Shown here piece by piece: positions 35,163-44,509 of a DNA stretch of 64,000 nucleotides. Position 1 is the stretch's first letter, and the number at the start of each line of letters is the position of its first letter. Origin of the DNA: Planctellipticum sp942493135 (GTDB lineage: Bacteria > Planctomycetota > Planctomycetia > Planctomycetales > Planctomycetaceae). The stretch is from NCBI GenBank assembly GCA_942493135.1, contig OW818684.1, positions 2,108,001 to 2,172,000 on the forward strand, in the 5' to 3' direction. Position numbers and translations under genes: made by a program. The notes beneath the pieces were generated by a model. The model saw nothing but the letters and a program-made list of their open reading frames with translations. It was not told where the DNA came from and did no database searches.

Positions 35163-36104
35163 ATGACTTCACAGCCAGTCTTTGCCGCTCAGCCGTATGC
35201 CGGCATCGCCACGTTCGCCCGGGCGCCGTACCGGCCGGAGCCGGTTCCCGTGGACGTCGCCATACTCGGCGTTCCCTATGACAGCTCGACCTCGTATCGC
35301 AGCGGCACGCGGTTCGGGCCGCGGTCGATCCGGGAGCAGTCGTTGCTCCTGTGGGGTTATAATAACGCGTTGCAGGTCAAGCCGCTGGAGGTGCTGCGCG
35401 TCGTCGACGCCGGCGATGTCGACGTCGTTCCGCCCAGCATCATCGAAACGCATCAGGCCATCGAAACCCACATCCGACGCTGGATGGATGTCGGAGCGCA
35501 GGTTATTGCGGTAGGTGGCGATCACTCCCTGTCCCTGCCGGCATTGCGGGCGCAGGCCGCCAAGTACGGCCCACTGGCACTGATCCACTTCGACGCGCAT
35601 CCCGATACCTGGGACTCCGAGTACCCGAACCAGAAGTACAGCCACGGCACGCCTTTCATCCGGGCGATCGAAGAGGGTCTGGTTGACACGGCGGCCTACG
35701 TCCAGCTCGGGATCCGCGGTCCGACGGCCGGTCCGGGAGACTATCAGGATGCGCTTCGCCTGGGAGCGAAGATGATTACGCTTGACGATTTCCGCCGGAT
35801 CGGACTCGAAGCTTCAATCCAGAGGCTGCGCGAGACGGTCGGCGACCGGCCGGTGTATGTCACGCTCGATATCGACTGCGTCGACCCCGCGTTCGCACCG
35901 GGTACGGGCACGCCGGAGGTTGGCGGACTGACGAGCTGGGAGATTCTGCAGCTAGTCCGCGGGTTGGCGGGACTCAAACTGGTCGGCGGAGACGTCGTCG
36001 AAGTCTCGCCGCCGTACGACCACGCCGGGATTACGGCGATCCTCGCGGCGAATCTGATTTTCGAGCTGCTGTCGCTGCTGGCCTTGCAGCGTCAGTCGAC
36101 GTAG
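35163..36104 (+). CDS. speB: Agmatinase / ureohydrolase-family enzyme
   Basis: A 313-residue binuclear-Mn ureohydrolase. Metal-binding motifs are complete: VIAVGGDHSLSLPAL, LIHFDAHPDTWDSE (with SHGTPF following) and YVTLDIDCVDPAFAPGTGTPEVGGLT. DSSTSYRSGTRFGPRSIREQS is the family N-terminal signature. Agmatinase splits agmatine to putrescine and urea; other guanidino substrates are possible, so the symbol is by family. The last 13 bases overlap the end of the convergent DUF1553 gene. Confidence 0.88.
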   Translation: MTSQPVFAAQPYAGIATFARAPYRPEPVPVDVAILGVPYDSSTSYRSGTRFGPRSIREQSLLLWGYNNALQVKPLEVLRVVDAGDVDVVPPSIIETHQAIETHIRRWMDVGAQVIAVGGDHSLSLPALRAQAAKYGPLALIHFDAHPDTWDSEYPNQKYSHGTPFIRAIEEGLVDTAAYVQLGIRGPTAGPGDYQDALRLGAKMITLDDFRRIGLEASIQRLRETVGDRPVYVTLDIDCVDPAFAPGTGTPEVGGLTSWEILQLVRGLAGLKLVGGDVVEVSPPYDHAGITAILAANLIFELLSLLALQRQST

Positions 36105-38176
36105 AGAAATTCGTTCGCGTTGAACAGCGCCAGGCACAACAGTCGCAGTCCGTCGTCTGGTTCCTGCTTCAACAGCGATTGCGTTTCAGTCTGTTCGTCG
36201 GGCGTTGGCAGCCGTCCGAGCGTGAGAACGAGCGCTCGTTCGACGCGCTGGTCGGAACTGGAAATCTCCCGCTCGATCCGCTGCGCGAGTTCCGCGGCGA
36301 GCGTGGTGCTCAGTTCCGAGTTCAGCAGCGCCAGCGCCTGCGGGGCGACAGTCGACTTTGCCCGGCGGGGGCAGGTGGCGTTGGTGTCCGGGCGGTCGAA
36401 GACCTCGAACAACGGGTAGCGCAGATTCCGCCGGACGAACAGGTAGATGCTGCGCCGCCGGTGGTCATCTTTATCGGGTGAGACCACCCACTGATTCTTC
36501 AGCAGCGTGCCGATCAGTTCCTGCGGCAGGGGTGGCCGCACGCCCGGTCCGCCGCGTCGTTCGCCGAGGACGCCTGCGGCAGCCAGCATCGCATCCCGGA
36601 TCGCCTCGCCTTCCAGCCGTCGAGGTGTCATCCGGCCCCATAACCGATTCTGCGGATCAGCGGCCGCGAGATCGTGCCAGATTCGTTGTTCTGCGGCAGA
36701 ATCCCCCGGTCGGGCCGCTCGTTGATAAGCGGATGATGTCACCAGCAACCGATGCAACGACTTGAGACTTCCGTCCCGGCGGGCCAGTTCGGTCGCCAGC
36801 CAGTCGAGCAGTTCGGGATGCGACGGCTCGCTCCCTCCCAGCCCGAAGTCGCTCGCACTGCGAACCAGCCCCTCGCCGAAATGAAACTGCCAGATCCGGT
36901 TCGCCATCACCCGCCACGTCAGCGGATGATCGGGCCGCGTCAGTTCCCGAGCGAGACCCGCACGAGTTTCGCCGGTCGTCGTTCCATTGGCGGCCACGAT
37001 CCGCAGGACGGCTGCCTCCACGATCGGGCCGGGGCGACGGTGGTCGCCTCGAATCGCCAGGTGGGACGTCCGTGGGGCGCCTTCGCGATAGACCCGGCCA
37101 TGCGGTATTTCCGGCACGGCCGGGGTGTCTGCCAGCGCGGCCGTCAACTCATCGCGCCGGCGGCGTTCGTCGTCCGTCAGCGCCGCCAGCAGGTCCTTCG
37201 TCGATGGCTGCATGTCGGGATTCTGCTCCCGCAGACGCTTGCGGGCCACGTCGTCGATGCGCTTTCGTTCGGATTCGAGCGGACCGATAACCTTGCGGGC
37301 CTGCTGAAAAGCGGCCAGTTCCTCCGGCGTGGCGACCGGCTGATCCTTGAACAGATCCCCGCTCGCAAAGAACGCTCTCAGCCGGTAGAAGTCGAGGTGA
37401 CTCACCGGATCGGTCTTGTGGTCGTGACATTGAGCGCACCCGACCGACAGCCCCAGAAACGCCGATCCCACGGTCCCGGTCAGCTCGTTCAGCACCGTAT
37501 GCCGGCGTTCTTCCTGGTCATTGATGTCAACCATGTCCGGGCCGCAGAGCAGAAAACCGGTGGCAATCGCCGCCTGAGGATCGTCGGGGAGCAGCAGGTC
37601 TCCCGCGATCTGATTGCGGACGAACTCCGCAAATGACAGATCCCGGTTGAAGGCGGCGATGACCCAGTCCCGGTAGCGCCAGGCATTAGGCCGAACGTGG
37701 TCGAACTCGAAGCCGTCGGTTTCGGCAAACCGCGCCAGATCGAGCCAGTGCTGCGCCCAGCGTTCGCCATAGGCCGGCGACGACAGCAGCCGGTCGACCA
37801 GCCGCTCCCAGGCGTCGGGTGCGCCGTCGGACAGGAACTCGGTAATCGCCTCGGGCGTGGGGGGGAGTCCGGTCAGGTCGAAAGTGAGCCGGCGGATCAG
37901 AACCCGTCGGTCGGCCGGTTTCACCGCGGACAATCTGTCGTCCTTCAATCGCTGGTCGAGAAAGGCATCGACCGGATTAGACGGGTTCGCAGCAGACTCG
38001 GGAATCGTTGGCGCCACGAGCGGTTGGAATGACCAGTGCTCACGATCTGCCGCCGAAATTTCCGGCTCAGCCGCTTCAATATCGTCGTTCGCCTGCGCGG
38101 ACGATCCCGTTGCGAACAGCCCCAGGAACAGGCCGAACGCGCAACAGATTCCGTAGTAGCTCCGGACGCGGCTCAC
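36092..38176 (-). CDS. DUF1549/DUF1553 protein (no separate cytochrome domain)
   Basis: A 694-residue exported protein paired with the DUF1501 gene upstream. A signal peptide (YYGICCAFGLFLGLFATGSSAQA) follows a GTG start at 38176, 14 bases after the DUF1501 stop. There is no ATG in the signal region, and upstream codons only read through the neighbour. DUF1549 holds WLDLARFAETDGFEFDH and GLSVGCAQCHDHKTDP. DUF1553 holds WRVMANRIWQFHFGEGLV, SHPELLDWLATEL, TSSAYQRA and a final NEFLYVD. Compared with the gene at 1248 it lacks the N-terminal CxxCH cytochrome segment and the inserted module. Role unknown; DUF1553-DUF1501 pairs are a hallmark of planctomycetes. Confidence 0.9.
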   Translation of the reverse strand: MSRVRSYYGICCAFGLFLGLFATGSSAQANDDIEAAEPEISAADREHWSFQPLVAPTIPESAANPSNPVDAFLDQRLKDDRLSAVKPADRRVLIRRLTFDLTGLPPTPEAITEFLSDGAPDAWERLVDRLLSSPAYGERWAQHWLDLARFAETDGFEFDHVRPNAWRYRDWVIAAFNRDLSFAEFVRNQIAGDLLLPDDPQAAIATGFLLCGPDMVDINDQEERRHTVLNELTGTVGSAFLGLSVGCAQCHDHKTDPVSHLDFYRLRAFFASGDLFKDQPVATPEELAAFQQARKVIGPLESERKRIDDVARKRLREQNPDMQPSTKDLLAALTDDERRRRDELTAALADTPAVPEIPHGRVYREGAPRTSHLAIRGDHRRPGPIVEAAVLRIVAANGTTTGETRAGLARELTRPDHPLTWRVMANRIWQFHFGEGLVRSASDFGLGGSEPSHPELLDWLATELARRDGSLKSLHRLLVTSSAYQRAARPGDSAAEQRIWHDLAAADPQNRLWGRMTPRRLEGEAIRDAMLAAAGVLGERRGGPGVRPPLPQELIGTLLKNQWVVSPDKDDHRRRSIYLFVRRNLRYPLFEVFDRPDTNATCPRRAKSTVAPQALALLNSELSTTLAAELAQRIEREISSSDQRVERALVLTLGRLPTPDEQTETQSLLKQEPDDGLRLLCLALFNANEFLYVD

Positions 38177-38190
38177 TCGTGTGGTCTCTT

Positions 38191-39624
38191 TCAGCTCAGA
38201 ATCTCGCGGACGACGTTTCCTTCCACATCGGTCAATCTCTGGTCGCGACCCTCGTGGAAGAACGTCAGTTCGGTGTGCTCCAGCCCGAGCAGGTACAGAA
38301 TCGTGGCGTGCAGGTCGTGCACGTGCACGGGTTTCACTTCCGCCCGCAGGCCGAACTCGTCCGTTGCCCCATGCACCATCCCGCCCTTCACTCCACCCCC
38401 GGCGAGGACCGTCGTGTATCCCCAGGGATTGTGGTCGCGGCCTTTGCCCTGTTCGCTCATCGGCATCCGGCCGAATTCCCCGCCCCAGATCACCAGGGTG
38501 TCGTCCCACAACCCCCGTCGTTTCAGATCGGTCAGCAACCCGGCCACCGGCCCGTCCGTCCGCTGGCACATTTCGCCGTGGTTCTTGAGGACGTCGTTGT
38601 GGGCATCCCAGCCATTGGTGTCTCCCGAGTAGAGCTGCACGAACCGTACGCCGCGCTCGATCAACCGCCGAGCCAGCAGGCAACGCATCCCGAACTCGGC
38701 GGTGGCGGGATCGTCCAGCCCGTACAGCGACCGGGTTTCCGAGGTCTCGTCGCGCAGATCGACGGCCTCCGGAGCAGCGGACTGCATCCGAAAGGCGAGT
38801 TCGTACGATGCAATGCGGGCCGCCAGTTCGTCAGGTTGGCCGTGCTCGACAAAGTGCCGTCGATTCAGCGACTGCGCCAGGTCGATCACCCGCCGCTGCT
38901 GGCTGGCCGACAGCTCCGGCGGGCGGTTCAGATTGACCACCGGCGTCGCACCGGGACGCATCGTCGTCCCCTGAAAACTGGCGGGCAGAAATCCGCTCCC
39001 CCAGGCGGGAGGCCCTCCCTTGATGCCGCCACCGGGATCGGGCAGCACGACGAAGGCCGGCAGATCCCGGTTCTCCGTTCCAAGACCGTACGCGACCCAG
39101 CTCCCCAGACTCGGCCGGCCCATCAGCACGCTGCCGGTATTCATCTGGTAGACGGACTGCGGATGATTCACGCTGTCGCCGTGACAGCTCCGCAACACGC
39201 ACAGGCTGTCGGCGTGCTCGGCCATTCGGGGAAGAAAGTCGCTGATCTCCAGCCCCGATTCTCCCCGCGGTCGAAATTCCTTGACCGGACCCAGGAGTGG
39301 ATTCGCCGCCACTTTCCGCCTGGTCATCACCTGACCGAAGCTTTCGGGCAGCGGTTGGCCGGCGTGGCGAGTGAGTTCGGGCTTGGGATCGAACAGATCG
39401 ACCTGACTGGGTCCGCCGTGCATGAACAGCGAGATCACCCGCCGGGTGCGGGGCGAATGATGTGGCGGGCGCGGCGCCACCGGATTGCTGTCGGATAGCG
39501 TTTCCGCACGGGATTCGTCCGCGAGGAGCGCCGACAGCGCAACGGCTCCGAGGCTGTGTCCAGTCTGCGCCAGAAATTGCCGTCGCGATCGACCGAATTG
39601 CATTGGCGTTCGGCGGACGTCCAT
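38191..39624 (-). CDS. DUF1501 (Tat-exported, sulfatase-fold) protein
   Basis: A 477-residue protein with a twin-arginine signal (GRSRRQFLAQTGHSLGAVALSALLA). The family core follows: RVISLFMHGGPSQVDLFDPKPEL, RSCHGDSVNHPQSVYQMNTG, MGRPSLGSWVAYGLGTE, RFVQLYSGDTNGWDAHNDVLKNH, VIWGGEFGRMPMSEQGKGRDHNPWGY. The DUF1501 fold is related to alkaline phosphatase/sulfatase; activity is not established to my knowledge. The start at 39624 has AGAAGGGTG at good spacing. It is co-transcribed with the DUF1553 gene and probably acts with it in the periplasm. Confidence 0.92.
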   Translation of the reverse strand: MDVRRTPMQFGRSRRQFLAQTGHSLGAVALSALLADESRAETLSDSNPVAPRPPHHSPRTRRVISLFMHGGPSQVDLFDPKPELTRHAGQPLPESFGQVMTRRKVAANPLLGPVKEFRPRGESGLEISDFLPRMAEHADSLCVLRSCHGDSVNHPQSVYQMNTGSVLMGRPSLGSWVAYGLGTENRDLPAFVVLPDPGGGIKGGPPAWGSGFLPASFQGTTMRPGATPVVNLNRPPELSASQQRRVIDLAQSLNRRHFVEHGQPDELAARIASYELAFRMQSAAPEAVDLRDETSETRSLYGLDDPATAEFGMRCLLARRLIERGVRFVQLYSGDTNGWDAHNDVLKNHGEMCQRTDGPVAGLLTDLKRRGLWDDTLVIWGGEFGRMPMSEQGKGRDHNPWGYTTVLAGGGVKGGMVHGATDEFGLRAEVKPVHVHDLHATILYLLGLEHTELTFFHEGRDQRLTDVEGNVVREILS

Positions 39625-39771
39625 TCGTGATCACCCTTCTGCTGCCGAATCGGCGACTCTCGCCATTATCGACTCTTGCGAGCCCGGATGACAGCCGCAC
39701 TTTGTCATTTCTCACCGGGATGCAATCTCCGGCGGCTTCTGGCAGAATCGTTGGTTTCCGCGTCTTCGCCC

Positions 39772-40485
39772 ATGTCGGGACCGTTTCTCGTGCCGCCTGC
39801 TGCTTCTCTGGAAGTCCTCTACGAAGACAACCACTGCCTCGCCGTCAACAAACCCGCCGGGCTGCTGACGATGGGAGACCAGACGGGCGACCGGACGTTG
39901 CTCGAACTGGCCAAAGACTACCTCGCCCGCAAGTACGCCAAGCCCGGCGCCGTCTTCCTGGGGGTCGTCCACCGATTAGACCGCCCGGTCTCCGGCGTCA
40001 TCCTCTTCGCCCGGACCAGCAAGGCCGCGGCCCGATTGTCCGAGCAGTTCCGGGCTCGCACCATTGAAAAAACCTATCTCGCCCTGGTCGAAGGCTCGCC
40101 CCGCCAGGCCAGCGGGCGGCTGATCGACCAGATCGCCAAGGACACCGGTCGCAATGTTTCCACCGTCGTCGACGATGACGACGTTGTGGCCGATGGACGC
40201 GAATGCGTCCTGGACTGGCGTCGCGTCTCGCAGCACGGGCCATTGACGCTGCTGGAGATTCGCCCTCTCACCGGCCGCAGCCACCAGATCCGCGTGCAGC
40301 TTGCTCACGCCGGCTGGCCCATCGTGGGCGATGCCAAATACGGCGCCCGGACGCCGGGACAGGGAACACTGGCGCTCCACTCGGCCTCGCTGACGTTCCA
40401 GCACCCGACCTTAAAGTCGCCGGTCACCGTGTCCGCCGATCGGCCCGCCGCCTGGTCGCGGTGGCTCAAGCCGCGAGGTGCCTGA
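39772..40485 (+). CDS. RluA-family RNA pseudouridine synthase
   Basis: A 237-residue catalytic domain without an S4 RNA-binding domain. It shows VLYEDNHCLAVNKPAGLLTMG, the catalytic Asp in VHRLDRPVSGVILFARTSKAA, KTYLALVEG and RPLTGRSHQIRVQLAHAGWPIVGDAKYG. It isomerises uridine in rRNA or tRNA; the target position cannot be assigned. The start at 39772 follows an upstream open stretch with no conserved residues. Confidence 0.9.
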   Translation: MSGPFLVPPAASLEVLYEDNHCLAVNKPAGLLTMGDQTGDRTLLELAKDYLARKYAKPGAVFLGVVHRLDRPVSGVILFARTSKAAARLSEQFRARTIEKTYLALVEGSPRQASGRLIDQIAKDTGRNVSTVVDDDDVVADGRECVLDWRRVSQHGPLTLLEIRPLTGRSHQIRVQLAHAGWPIVGDAKYGARTPGQGTLALHSASLTFQHPTLKSPVTVSADRPAAWSRWLKPRGA

Positions 40486-40494
40486 CTTTGGCCG

Positions 40495-40725
40495 TCACCG
40501 GCCCGGAAATCGTCGCCACAGATCATGATAGGCATGCATTGCCGTTCCGAGATTCTTCATGTTGGCTTGTGCCTGACTCCGGCGCGACGACTCGCGAACC
40601 GTCAGCAGCCAGGGGATCGTTAATGCCAAGCCGACCACGCAGAGCAACCACAGCACGATCAGCTCCGGCAGCGTGATTGCGCCACGCCGAGTTCTGTCGC
40701 CGCTCAGTCGCTCGAACAAACGCAT
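40495..40725 (-). CDS. Short prepilin-like (DUF1559-type N-terminus) protein
   Basis: A 76-residue protein: RTRRGAITLPELIVLWLLCVVGLALTIPWLL is a type IV prepilin leader and helix (cleavage after GA, Glu at mature position 5). It continues as VRESSRRSQAQANMKNLGTAMHAYHDLWRRFPGR, which matches the start of DUF1559 pseudopilins. These normally run to about 300 residues with a beta domain that is missing here. It is either a remnant or a minimal pseudopilin. It ends 10 bases from the convergent RluA stop. Confidence 0.65.
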   Translation of the reverse strand: MRLFERLSGDRTRRGAITLPELIVLWLLCVVGLALTIPWLLTVRESSRRSQAQANMKNLGTAMHAYHDLWRRFPGR

Positions 40726-40873
40726 CCGGCTGTTCTCTACGATCAGGGTGCTGACTTCTCTGTCGCCCGCCTGACGACGATACTGTCACGCCAGAATTCC
40801 GGCAATCAGTGAGTTCAGGACCAACGGCAACGGCAACGGCAACGGCTACGGCACGAACTGGCCGCCAATTCAC

Positions 40874-42241
40874 TTACGACTGCGATCCGCCGTTCGACCG
40901 ACACCGTTCGAGCACCCGCAGCATGGCGTCGCACATCGCCGGACCGGAGTCGGGCGTAAACGGGAACTGGTTGCAGTATTTCGGCGACTGATACCCGGCA
41001 TAGCTGCGGACCTCGATATCGTGCGCGTCGGGCAGATAGCCGATCCGTCCGTTCGAATAGCAGGCCATCAGTAATTTCTCGTCGCCGAACCGCTGGCGGA
41101 TGTCGATCGCGAACGGCGAAAAGAACTCCGACGAATTCGCCACGACATACGCGTCCCCCAGCCGCAGCGCCTGGACTTCAGTTTCCAGCGTCTCCGGCCG
41201 GGTCTCCCAGTCGCGAAGCATGAGATCGGTCCACTCGATATGGAACCGGCACATGGCGGCCACGGCTTTCCATTCGTCGCCGCCGTGCCGCTTCACCATG
41301 TCGTCCGGGTGGTTCGTCATCGAGCGTCCGATGGTTTCCCGCCAGCGGCTGGCGTCATGTTCGGCCAGCCGTCGCTCGGCCTCCTCGCGGTCCGTGAACA
41401 GTTCCTCCCGCGTCCAGCGTCGCGTCGGCAGGATGGCCCGCTCTGCGGCGGCTGCAACGTGCGCGTCGGCACAGAGCGTCGCTCGATCAAGGGCCTGTCG
41501 CGTGGAGGCAATCAATCGCTGAGCCGGTTCGTGCTCGCGTTCTGGAGTGGCAAACTCCCGATGGAAATTCGCGTCGCCGCAGGCTCCCTGAAGGTAGAGC
41601 GCCAATGCTCCGGGGAACGCAGCTTCCAGTCCGTCGCAGACCTCGCCGGGCACATCCCGGCAGACATCCCACGGCCGCATGTCCGTCGTGACCGTAGGAT
41701 GCGCCCCGAAGTTTGTGACGATCGCCAGCGGCGATCCGTCGCGCCGATCGATCCTCATCGCGGTGAGTGTCGAGTCGATCACGCCTGCCGGCCGGGTCCG
41801 GTTGAAGCTCACGTCATCGACGGTCGCCCGACCGCTGCGGAGCGTGGCGGGTTCGCGCTGTCGCCAGGCCACGATCGCCGCAGTCGCGGCCTGCCGGCTG
41901 GCCCAGTCCTCGTAGAACGAATCGCATTCCCCTACGCCCAGCAGTCCGCCCGCCGCGGGAGCGTTGTGGCTGTGCGAACAGTTCAGCAGGATGGCGGTGG
42001 GGGGCAGGCCGGTGGCCTCTTGAATCCGTTCCCGCGTCCGCCGCGCGAATCCCTCATCAATCACCATCAGATCGAGAGCCAGCAGCACCGCCTGCCGCTC
42101 GCCATCGTCGACCGCCAGCGCGGTCGCCGCGAGGCGGTCGCGAATCCGTTGCCAGCGGCGCTCGATGTAATAACCCCAGCCCGTCAGCTCGACGCCCCAG
42201 TACGGCGTCAGATCGGTTCGCGCGACTCCTGCCTGAAACAT
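40874..42241 (-). CDS. Neutral/alkaline ceramidase-like protein
   Basis: A 455-residue protein with the start of neutral ceramidase-type hydrolases: AGVARTDLTPYWGVELTGWG. It continues VLLALDLMVIDEGFARRTRERIQEATGLPPTAILLNCSHSHNAP (zinc His residues) and IVTNFGAHPTVT, then LYLQGACGDANFHREF. The eukaryote-type signal and C-terminal Ig domain are absent, so it is the short cytoplasmic form common in planctomycetes. Substrate unproven; amide or ester hydrolysis is likely. It has a strong AGGAGGG ribosome site and is divergent from the enolase-superfamily gene at 42349. Confidence 0.82.
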   Translation of the reverse strand: MFQAGVARTDLTPYWGVELTGWGYYIERRWQRIRDRLAATALAVDDGERQAVLLALDLMVIDEGFARRTRERIQEATGLPPTAILLNCSHSHNAPAAGGLLGVGECDSFYEDWASRQAATAAIVAWRQREPATLRSGRATVDDVSFNRTRPAGVIDSTLTAMRIDRRDGSPLAIVTNFGAHPTVTTDMRPWDVCRDVPGEVCDGLEAAFPGALALYLQGACGDANFHREFATPEREHEPAQRLIASTRQALDRATLCADAHVAAAAERAILPTRRWTREELFTDREEAERRLAEHDASRWRETIGRSMTNHPDDMVKRHGGDEWKAVAAMCRFHIEWTDLMLRDWETRPETLETEVQALRLGDAYVVANSSEFFSPFAIDIRQRFGDEKLLMACYSNGRIGYLPDAHDIEVRSYAGYQSPKYCNQFPFTPDSGPAMCDAMLRVLERCRSNGGSQS

Positions 42242-42348
42242 CGCCTGCCCTCCTGTTTCCGGAATGGAAAGCGAATATACTCCAGACCGTCGCCGCACAC
42301 GATTGGCCGCCGGGGAAATCGCTCGCACCCTCCTGCCGAGAGCCTCGC

Positions 42349-43470
42349 ATGAGAATTACCTCGATCGAAGCCATTCCCGTCCGGATTCCCCTCAAACCCG
42401 AACGACGGATGATCTCCGCTCTGGGGAAGCACGACGTCTCGGACTTTGTCCTGATCCGCCTGCGGACCGACGACGGTCTCGAAGGAGTCGGCGAGGCGAC
42501 CGTCACCGCCCGCTGGAGTGGCGAAACCGTCTGGGGCGCCAAGGCGATGATCGACCACCTGCTAGCCCCGGTGGTCATCGGCTGCGATCCACACGATATC
42601 GCCGAGATCGACCGCCGGATGGAAGCCGTCGCCGTCTACAACTGGTACGCCAAGTCGGCCATCGAAATGGCCTGCTGGGACGTCGTCGGCCGGGCGGCGC
42701 AAAAGCCGGTCTACGACCTGCTCGGCGGCGCCTGCCGGTCGCTGACTGTCCGCAATCGCTTTTCGCTGGGAGCCTATCCGCCGGCCGTGGCGCGGGAACG
42801 AGCCATCGAGCGAGTCGGGCAGGGCTTCGACACGATCAAAGTCAAGGTGGGGACCGATCCCGCCGAAGACGTCGCCCGCGTGAAAGCCGTCCGGGAAGGG
42901 ATCGGCCCCGACATCGCCCTGATGATCGACGCCAACGGCGGCTGGAACGAAGCCCAGGCGACGTCGTGTCTGAAACAGCTCGAAGACTGCCGGCTGGCGA
43001 TCGTCGAGCAGCCGCTGCCACGCGGCAATTACGCGGGTCTCAAGGAATTGCGGAAGGAGACTGGCTGCCGGATTCTTGCCGACGAGAGCTGCTTCGACGA
43101 AGTCGAGGCCCGCGAGCTGCTGATGCAGGAGTGCTGCGACGTGCTGAGCCTCTATCCCGGCAAACAGGGGGGGATCGCCCGCGCCCGCCGGATCGCCGAG
43201 CTGGCTGCGGAGTACTACGTCCCCTGTTCGATCGGCTCGAACCTGGAATGGGACGTCGGGGCGGCGACGATGCTGCACTTCATCGTTTCGACGCCGAACA
43301 TGCAGGTCGACCGCTACCCCGGCGACTGCCTGGGCCCGTTCTACCACGAAGTATCGATCGCGAAGAAGCCGCTGCCGATCGAAGGGCCGCTGATTACGCT
43401 GCACTCGGGCCCGGGGCTGGGGATCGACGTCGACTGGGACGTGGTGGAGAGGCAGCGGATGCGGGGGTGA
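42349..43470 (+). CDS. Enolase-superfamily enzyme, muconate-lactonizing-like
   Basis: A 373-residue protein of the mandelate racemase/muconate lactonizing group. The capping domain (VRIPLKPERRMISALGKHDVSDFV) is followed by a barrel with GFDTIKVKVG (KxK acid/base), metal ligands MIDANGGW, IVEQPL and LADESCF, and LYPGKQGG (second base Lys). SIGSNLEWDVGAA closes the barrel. Residues on both faces (KxK and Lys) fit the MLE subgroup: cycloisomerase, dipeptide epimerase or related. The product is not predictable. It is divergent from the ceramidase-like gene with a 107-base shared promoter region. Confidence 0.87.
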   Translation: MRITSIEAIPVRIPLKPERRMISALGKHDVSDFVLIRLRTDDGLEGVGEATVTARWSGETVWGAKAMIDHLLAPVVIGCDPHDIAEIDRRMEAVAVYNWYAKSAIEMACWDVVGRAAQKPVYDLLGGACRSLTVRNRFSLGAYPPAVARERAIERVGQGFDTIKVKVGTDPAEDVARVKAVREGIGPDIALMIDANGGWNEAQATSCLKQLEDCRLAIVEQPLPRGNYAGLKELRKETGCRILADESCFDEVEARELLMQECCDVLSLYPGKQGGIARARRIAELAAEYYVPCSIGSNLEWDVGAATMLHFIVSTPNMQVDRYPGDCLGPFYHEVSIAKKPLPIEGPLITLHSGPGLGIDVDWDVVERQRMRG

Positions 43471-43551
43471 TCGCTCTGTAAGATTGCGACCGATGGCGTC
43501 GACGAGCGACAATGAATCCGGCAGAGCAAGTCGTCAACAGGAGATTGATCG

Positions 43552-44355
43552 ATGCCGTCGCCGTTTCCGGGAATGGACCCGTATCTCGAACGTCCGAGCC
43601 TCTGGCCGGACGTGCATGCGGAATTGATTTCGGGAATCCGAGCCAGCCTGATTCCGCAGCTACGGCCGAAGTACTCGGCCCGTCTGGAAGACCGCGTCTA
43701 TATTTCTGACGATCGCGATCCTGGCCGGAAGTTGATCGTGCCGGACGTCCACGTTCCCTTGGTCAATCCGTTTGCAGACGTTCCTTTACCGGAGAATGGC
43801 GATACTCTGGTTGCCGAAATCGAGCCGATCGAGGCCGTCACATTCTTTCACACAGAGATTCACGAGCCCTATATCACGATTCTCGATAGCGAGGATCAGT
43901 CTGTGATGACGGTTATTGAAGTCTTGAGCCCCCCCAATAAGCACCCATATGCGGCTGGAGAGAGAACGTATCGTGAACAACGTCATCTGGTCATGGAGTC
44001 GACCGCCCACCTGATCGAAATCGATCTGCTTCGCGCCGGAGATCACTTCCCGATCGACCCGCGACTGCCCGCATGTGATTACCTGGTCCACGTGTCCCGC
44101 AAACGGAAGCGCCCGCGAGCGTCGCTATGGCCGATTCGGCTGGCTCAACGACTGCCGACGATTCCGGTGCCACTCCGAGAGGGTGATCCTGACGTCCAGA
44201 TCGATCTTCAGGCCATACTCACCAGCGCCTACGACCGCGCCGGATACGACGCGATCATCAACTATCGCGAAGAACCCGATCCGCCATTCACTCCCGAACA
44301 GTCCGCCTGGGCCGGCGCCGTGCTGCGCAAGGCCGGTTTGCGTCCGGCGGACTGA
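43552..44355 (+). CDS. DUF4058 protein
   Basis: A 267-residue protein beginning MPSPFPGMDPYLERPSLWPDVH, the DUF4058 signature. VMTVIEVLSPPNKHP and the spaced acidic residues resemble the Uma2/PD-(D/E)XK-type pattern, but catalysis is unproven. The ending with FTPEQSAWAGAVLRKAGLRP is also typical. DUF4058 genes are numerous in planctomycetes and cyanobacteria; function unknown. A GGAG lies eight bases before the ATG. A GC hairpin (44451-44472) lies between its end and the convergent MFS gene. Confidence 0.9.
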   Translation: MPSPFPGMDPYLERPSLWPDVHAELISGIRASLIPQLRPKYSARLEDRVYISDDRDPGRKLIVPDVHVPLVNPFADVPLPENGDTLVAEIEPIEAVTFFHTEIHEPYITILDSEDQSVMTVIEVLSPPNKHPYAAGERTYREQRHLVMESTAHLIEIDLLRAGDHFPIDPRLPACDYLVHVSRKRKRPRASLWPIRLAQRLPTIPVPLREGDPDVQIDLQAILTSAYDRAGYDAIINYREEPDPPFTPEQSAWAGAVLRKAGLRPAD

Positions 44356-44450
44356 CTGAGGACATCCCCGATCGCTCGACCGATGGCAGTGATCGACGGC
44401 AATTCATCTCGCGCATTGTCTGCTTGCAGGACCACCAATGATTGCCTGCT

Positions 44451-44472
44451 GCGGGCGTCGTTCTTCGCCCGC
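44451..44472. terminator. Hairpin between convergent genes
   Basis: GCGGGCG (44451-44457) and CGCCCGC (44466-44472) around an eight-base loop, between the DUF4058 stop (44355) and the MFS stop (44510). It has no U-run. A possible two-way terminator. Confidence 0.4.
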
Positions 44473-44509
44473 CAGGTCAGTCGATAGTCGCAGTACCCGG
44501 CGGCGGCCT

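Noticed and set aside
43915..43960. Uma2-like nuclease motif in the DUF4058 protein
   Set aside because: The VIEVLSPPNK stretch is suggestive, but the full set of catalytic residues cannot be assigned by eye, so no nuclease call is made.
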